Positions 61,525 through 64,000 of a DNA stretch of 64,000 nt are shown piece by piece; the stretch's first letter is position 1, and the number at the start of each line of letters is the position of its first letter. Origin of the DNA: an uncultured Sulfitobacter sp. GTDB taxonomy: Bacteria > Pseudomonadota > Alphaproteobacteria > Rhodobacterales > Rhodobacteraceae. Where the stretch lies: NCBI GenBank assembly GCA_947502265.1, contig CANMZB010000014.1:62001-126000 (forward strand), written 5' to 3'. The position numbers and the translations under genes are program-made. Under the pieces are notes generated by a model. That model searched no databases and was not told the DNA's origin. It worked only from the letters and a program-made list of their open reading frames with translations.

Positions 61525-61839
61525 ATGATGAAACACACAACCGCTGCCCTTTCGCTTGCCGCTCTTGGTCACGATACCCGCCTGACAATCTTCCGATTGC
61601 TGGTACGGGCCGGAAGCGATGGTTTGAATATCGGTGATATCGGTCAGCATCTGGGTATGGCAGCGTCGACCCTCGCTTATCATCTCGGAACTTTGGTAGA
61701 CGCGGGGCTTGTGAGCCAGGAGCGCAAGGGGCGTCAGATCATCAACCGCGTGGATTTCGATGCCATGAACCGGACCGTGTCCTTTCTGACGTCGGAGTGC
61801 TGCGTCGGGGTGACGCTTTCGCAGGAAGAAGATGCGTGA
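61525..61839 (+). CDS. arsR: ArsR-family repressor with vicinal cysteines
   Basis: This 104-residue winged-helix protein starts MMKHTTAALSLAALGHDTRL and has the HTH GDIGQHLGMAASTLAYHLGT. The usual ELCVCDL metal box in helix 3 is absent; instead Cys92-Cys93 sit at the C-terminal end (FLTSECCVGV), the pattern of ArsR proteins that sense As(III) through C-terminal cysteines. It would repress itself and the next permease until arsenic binds. The start is uncertain by a few codons and no ribosome-binding site is clear. Confidence 0.8.
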   Translation: MMKHTTAALSLAALGHDTRLTIFRLLVRAGSDGLNIGDIGQHLGMAASTLAYHLGTLVDAGLVSQERKGRQIINRVDFDAMNRTVSFLTSECCVGVTLSQEEDA

Positions 61840-61866
61840 TGTGCTTTTAATTTTTCATACCTAAAG

Positions 61867-61875
61867 AAACTATAT
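61867..61875 (+). promoter_or_regulatory. Second candidate ArsR half-site
   Basis: AAACTATAT here repeats exactly the AAACTATAT of the arsR promoter (61496-61504), just 16 bases before the permease start. Shared words support binding by one regulator. Confidence 0.45.
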
Positions 61876-61891
61876 ATTTAAGGATATGGAC

Positions 61892-62944
61892 ATGACTGAA
61901 TATGCTCTTAATGTCCGCGCCAGAAGCGCAGGCTTGGCTCACCGGCTCTGGGCTAGAGAAAAGGTCTGGCTGTTCTCGGCAGGCCTGCTCATTACGCTGT
62001 TTCTTCTTGCGCCAACACTGGGTGCCACAACTGTGGGCTTTGCCGCGCAAAACCTGCTGAATGTCGCCCCGTTCCTTGTCCTGTCTGTCGGAATCGCGGC
62101 CTATGCGGGTGCAACAGGTGCGGATGGGCTGATCGCACGCGCCTTTACCGGATCACCGGGTGTTATGATCCTGATCGCGGCAGTGGCCGGAGGCCTCTCG
62201 CCCTTTTGCTCTTGTGGTGTCATCCCTCTGATTGCTGCCTTGTTGGTTATGGGGGTGCCGCTTTCTGCGGTTATGGCCTTCTGGCTGGCGTCACCGGTGA
62301 TGGATCCGTCGATGTTTCTGTTGACCACCGGCATGCTCGGCTTTGAATTTGCGGTTGCCAAGACCATAACGGCTATCGGCCTGGGCGTGTTCGGCGGCTT
62401 TGTAGTCCACATGGTATCGCGTGCGGGCGGCCTGACTGATCCACTACGCAGCGGTGTTGGTAACGGCGGTTGCGGTGGGTCCAAAGTTAGATCGACCCAA
62501 CCCGTTGTCTGGAAATTCTGGAGCGACAGCGCACGGGTTGCGAAGTTCTGGCGCGAAGCCATCAAGACCACGCTGTTCCTTGCCAAATGGCTGACCCTCG
62601 CATTCATTCTGGAAAGCCTGATGCTGGCGTGGCTTCCTGCCGATCTGGTGGCACGGGCGCTTGGCGGTACGGGCATAGCCCCTATCGGGATCGCAACGCT
62701 TGTGGGCGTGCCTGCTTATCTGAACGGTTACGCCGCCCTGCCGCTGGTTGGCGGCCTGATGGAGCAAGGCATGGCCCCCGGTGCGGGGCTGGCGTTTCTG
62801 GTTGCAGGCGGGGTTAGCTCGTTGCCCGCCGCCATCGCCGTCTGGGCGCTGGTTAAACCGCAGGTGTTTCTCCTGTATCTGGGTATCGCTGTGACTGGTT
62901 CCTTTGCGAGCGGGCTTTTGTTCCAGCTCTGGATTGCAGTGTGA
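61892..62944 (+). CDS. ArsP/DUF318-type permease
   Basis: This 350-residue membrane protein of the PF03773-type permease family has eight or so helices. Its signature is GGLSPFCSCGVIPLIAALLV with Cys106 and Cys108, followed by MAFWLASPVMDPSMF; a second half includes GYAALPLVGGLMEQGMAPGA. Relatives include ArsP, which exports trivalent organoarsenicals, and putative metal exporters such as SO_0444. Pairing with a vicinal-cysteine ArsR favours arsenic or organoarsenic export. The ATG at 61892 has AAGGA seven bases upstream. Confidence 0.85.
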   Translation: MTEYALNVRARSAGLAHRLWAREKVWLFSAGLLITLFLLAPTLGATTVGFAAQNLLNVAPFLVLSVGIAAYAGATGADGLIARAFTGSPGVMILIAAVAGGLSPFCSCGVIPLIAALLVMGVPLSAVMAFWLASPVMDPSMFLLTTGMLGFEFAVAKTITAIGLGVFGGFVVHMVSRAGGLTDPLRSGVGNGGCGGSKVRSTQPVVWKFWSDSARVAKFWREAIKTTLFLAKWLTLAFILESLMLAWLPADLVARALGGTGIAPIGIATLVGVPAYLNGYAALPLVGGLMEQGMAPGAGLAFLVAGGVSSLPAAIAVWALVKPQVFLLYLGIAVTGSFASGLLFQLWIAV

Positions 62945-63042
62945 AACCGTGTCGTTTGTATACGTTGTGACATTCCGGTCGCCGTCGTCGAAGGACGCTT
63001 CCGGTGCCGTCAGCGATGCGCTGGTCATGCAGAACGATATCG

Positions 63043-64000
63043 TCAAAGAGGAGTGTCTGATAGCGGCAGTGTCACGCGCGCGCGCAATCCACCTTCCGCG
63101 CGGTTCTCAAGCGTGACCTGCCCCCCATGGGCGATGATGATCGTTCGGGCGATGGATAGGCCCAGGCCCGCGCCGCCGGTTTCCAGGCTGCGGCTGTCGT
63201 CGCCGCGGATGAATGGCTGGAACATGGCATCCTGACGGTCGCGCGCAATACCGGGCCCGTTGTCGTCGATGGTGATGATCGCATGTCGCTTGTCCTGCGC
63301 CAGCGTTACGGTCGCTTCGTCGCCATACCGCTTGGCGTTGTCGACAAGGTTACCAATGGCGCGACCAAGGCCAACGCGGCGGCCCGTCACCTGAACATGC
63401 AGGTCGGCATTGCATTTCGCGCCTCGATCCTCACAAAGCCGGGTAAGCAGGGGGCCAAGAACGATAGGCTCCATCTTCTCAGAATCCTGCCCCTCTTTGG
63501 CATAGCTGACAAGGCCGTCAGCCATCACGGTCATCTCTTCGAGTGTGCGGACCATCGCGTCGCGCTGCTCTACGTCATCAATCATTTCGGCGCGGATGCG
63601 CAGGCTGGTCATCGGTGTGCGCAGGTCATGCCCCACGGCAGCAAGCATCCGCATGCGCTGCGCGTCGAATTGCGAGATTTCGGCTTGCATGGCGTTAAAT
63701 GCTTGCGCCGCCTTGCGCATTTCACGCGCCCCTTCTTCGGGAACGCGCGCGCTCCGGTCGCCGCGCCCGGCAGCCTCGGCGGCACGGGAGAGGTGTTCAA
63801 GGGGCTTGGTCAGGTGACGTGCAAGAGCGATGGAGACGCCAAGAACGCAGAGAAGCGACAGAGCCAGAACGGTGAGAAACGGCCTGCCGTCGACACGGCC
63901 GGGGCGTGGGGATGCACCGCTGGTCACCACGTTGAGCCATTCTGCCTGTCCGTTTCTCGCGCTTAGCGGCATTGTAATGGCGATAACCCGATCCGTTCGA
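63043..64000 (-). CDS. Sensor histidine kinase, 5' end beyond window
   Basis: About 318 residues of the kinase are visible; the frame is open to the right edge, so the sensor domain and start are missing. It has a membrane helix (FLTVLALSLLCVLGVSIALA), a HAMP domain, the phosphorylated His in AAVGHDLRTPMTSLRIRAEM, an N box (AIGNLVDNAKRYGDEATVTL), G boxes (DNGPGI and GGAGLGLSIARTIIIAHGGQ). The layout is EnvZ-like. Its response regulator is likely encoded beyond the edge. It faces the permease gene. Confidence 0.92.
   Translation of the reverse strand, partial: RTDRVIAITMPLSARNGQAEWLNVVTSGASPRPGRVDGRPFLTVLALSLLCVLGVSIALARHLTKPLEHLSRAAEAAGRGDRSARVPEEGAREMRKAAQAFNAMQAEISQFDAQRMRMLAAVGHDLRTPMTSLRIRAEMIDDVEQRDAMVRTLEEMTVMADGLVSYAKEGQDSEKMEPIVLGPLLTRLCEDRGAKCNADLHVQVTGRRVGLGRAIGNLVDNAKRYGDEATVTLAQDKRHAIITIDDNGPGIARDRQDAMFQPFIRGDDSRSLETGGAGLGLSIARTIIIAHGGQVTLENRAEGGLRARVTLPLSDTPL

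Overview
The window looks like chromosome of an alphaproteobacterium of the family Rhodobacteraceae (roseobacter-type). I base this on the moderately high GC content, the aa3-oxidase block ctaC-ctaB-(small CoxF-like gene)-ctaG-ctaE-surf1 running straight into thrC and an M16 peptidase, a complete-looking minus-strand Tad pilus operon, and many short alphaproteobacterial families (DUF1127, DUF1178, DUF2927, EcsC). Species cannot be fixed from sequence alone. I saw no tRNA, rRNA, CRISPR array, insertion sequence or prophage.

Layout. 1-10683 (minus strand): a Tad/Flp pilus locus. In transcription order it has two short pilin-like genes, cpaB, cpaC (secretin), an OmpA-type lipoprotein, cpaE/tadZ, cpaF/tadA, tadB, tadC, two TPR lipoproteins (one tadD) and cpaA, which runs off the left edge. 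A lytic transglycosylase gene is divergent. 11941-20069 (minus): ketoacid CoA-transferase scoAB, an L,D-transpeptidase, topA, dprA, a small membrane protein and tldD. 20235-29303 (plus): aa3 cytochrome oxidase with its haem and copper assembly factors, thrC, an M16 peptidase, an acetyltransferase and a glycolate/lactate-type flavin dehydrogenase. 29362-40951 is mixed housekeeping: apt, a LysE exporter, a DUF2927 protein, mtnP, a SulP transporter, a flavin reductase, EcsC, NUDIX, lysC and ptsP. 40988-45426 is a cluster of stress-type small genes: a universal stress protein, DUF1127, two Rnk-like proteins, a zinc-ribbon protein and an MscS channel.

46089-48431 encodes a secreted 780-residue protein that joins a nidogen-like region, a von Willebrand type D region and a C-terminal RTX calcium-binding block, behind a 660-base AT-rich leader.

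48508-61294 is the most interesting part: an RpiR-type regulator divergent from a plus-strand run encoding an N-formylglutamate-amidohydrolase-family enzyme, a TRAP transporter, a glutamine-synthetase-like ligase, an aldehyde dehydrogenase, an iron-type alcohol dehydrogenase and a polyamine-type ABC transporter. Read together, these fit a pathway that gamma-glutamylates an amino alcohol, oxidises its alcohol end to an acid and then hydrolyses the gamma-glutamyl bond. This is inference; no substrate is shown by the sequence.

61525-62944 is an arsR-permease pair with a vicinal-cysteine ArsR and an ArsP/DUF318-type permease sharing a candidate operator. The right edge cuts a sensor histidine kinase. 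Several strong hairpins punctuate the operons (inside cta, between the pilins, between dctM and dctP, and after the ABC binding-protein gene), and a few perfect inverted repeats look like operators. Starts were moved from the longest ORF where a ribosome-binding site, signal peptide or overlap pointed to an internal codon.
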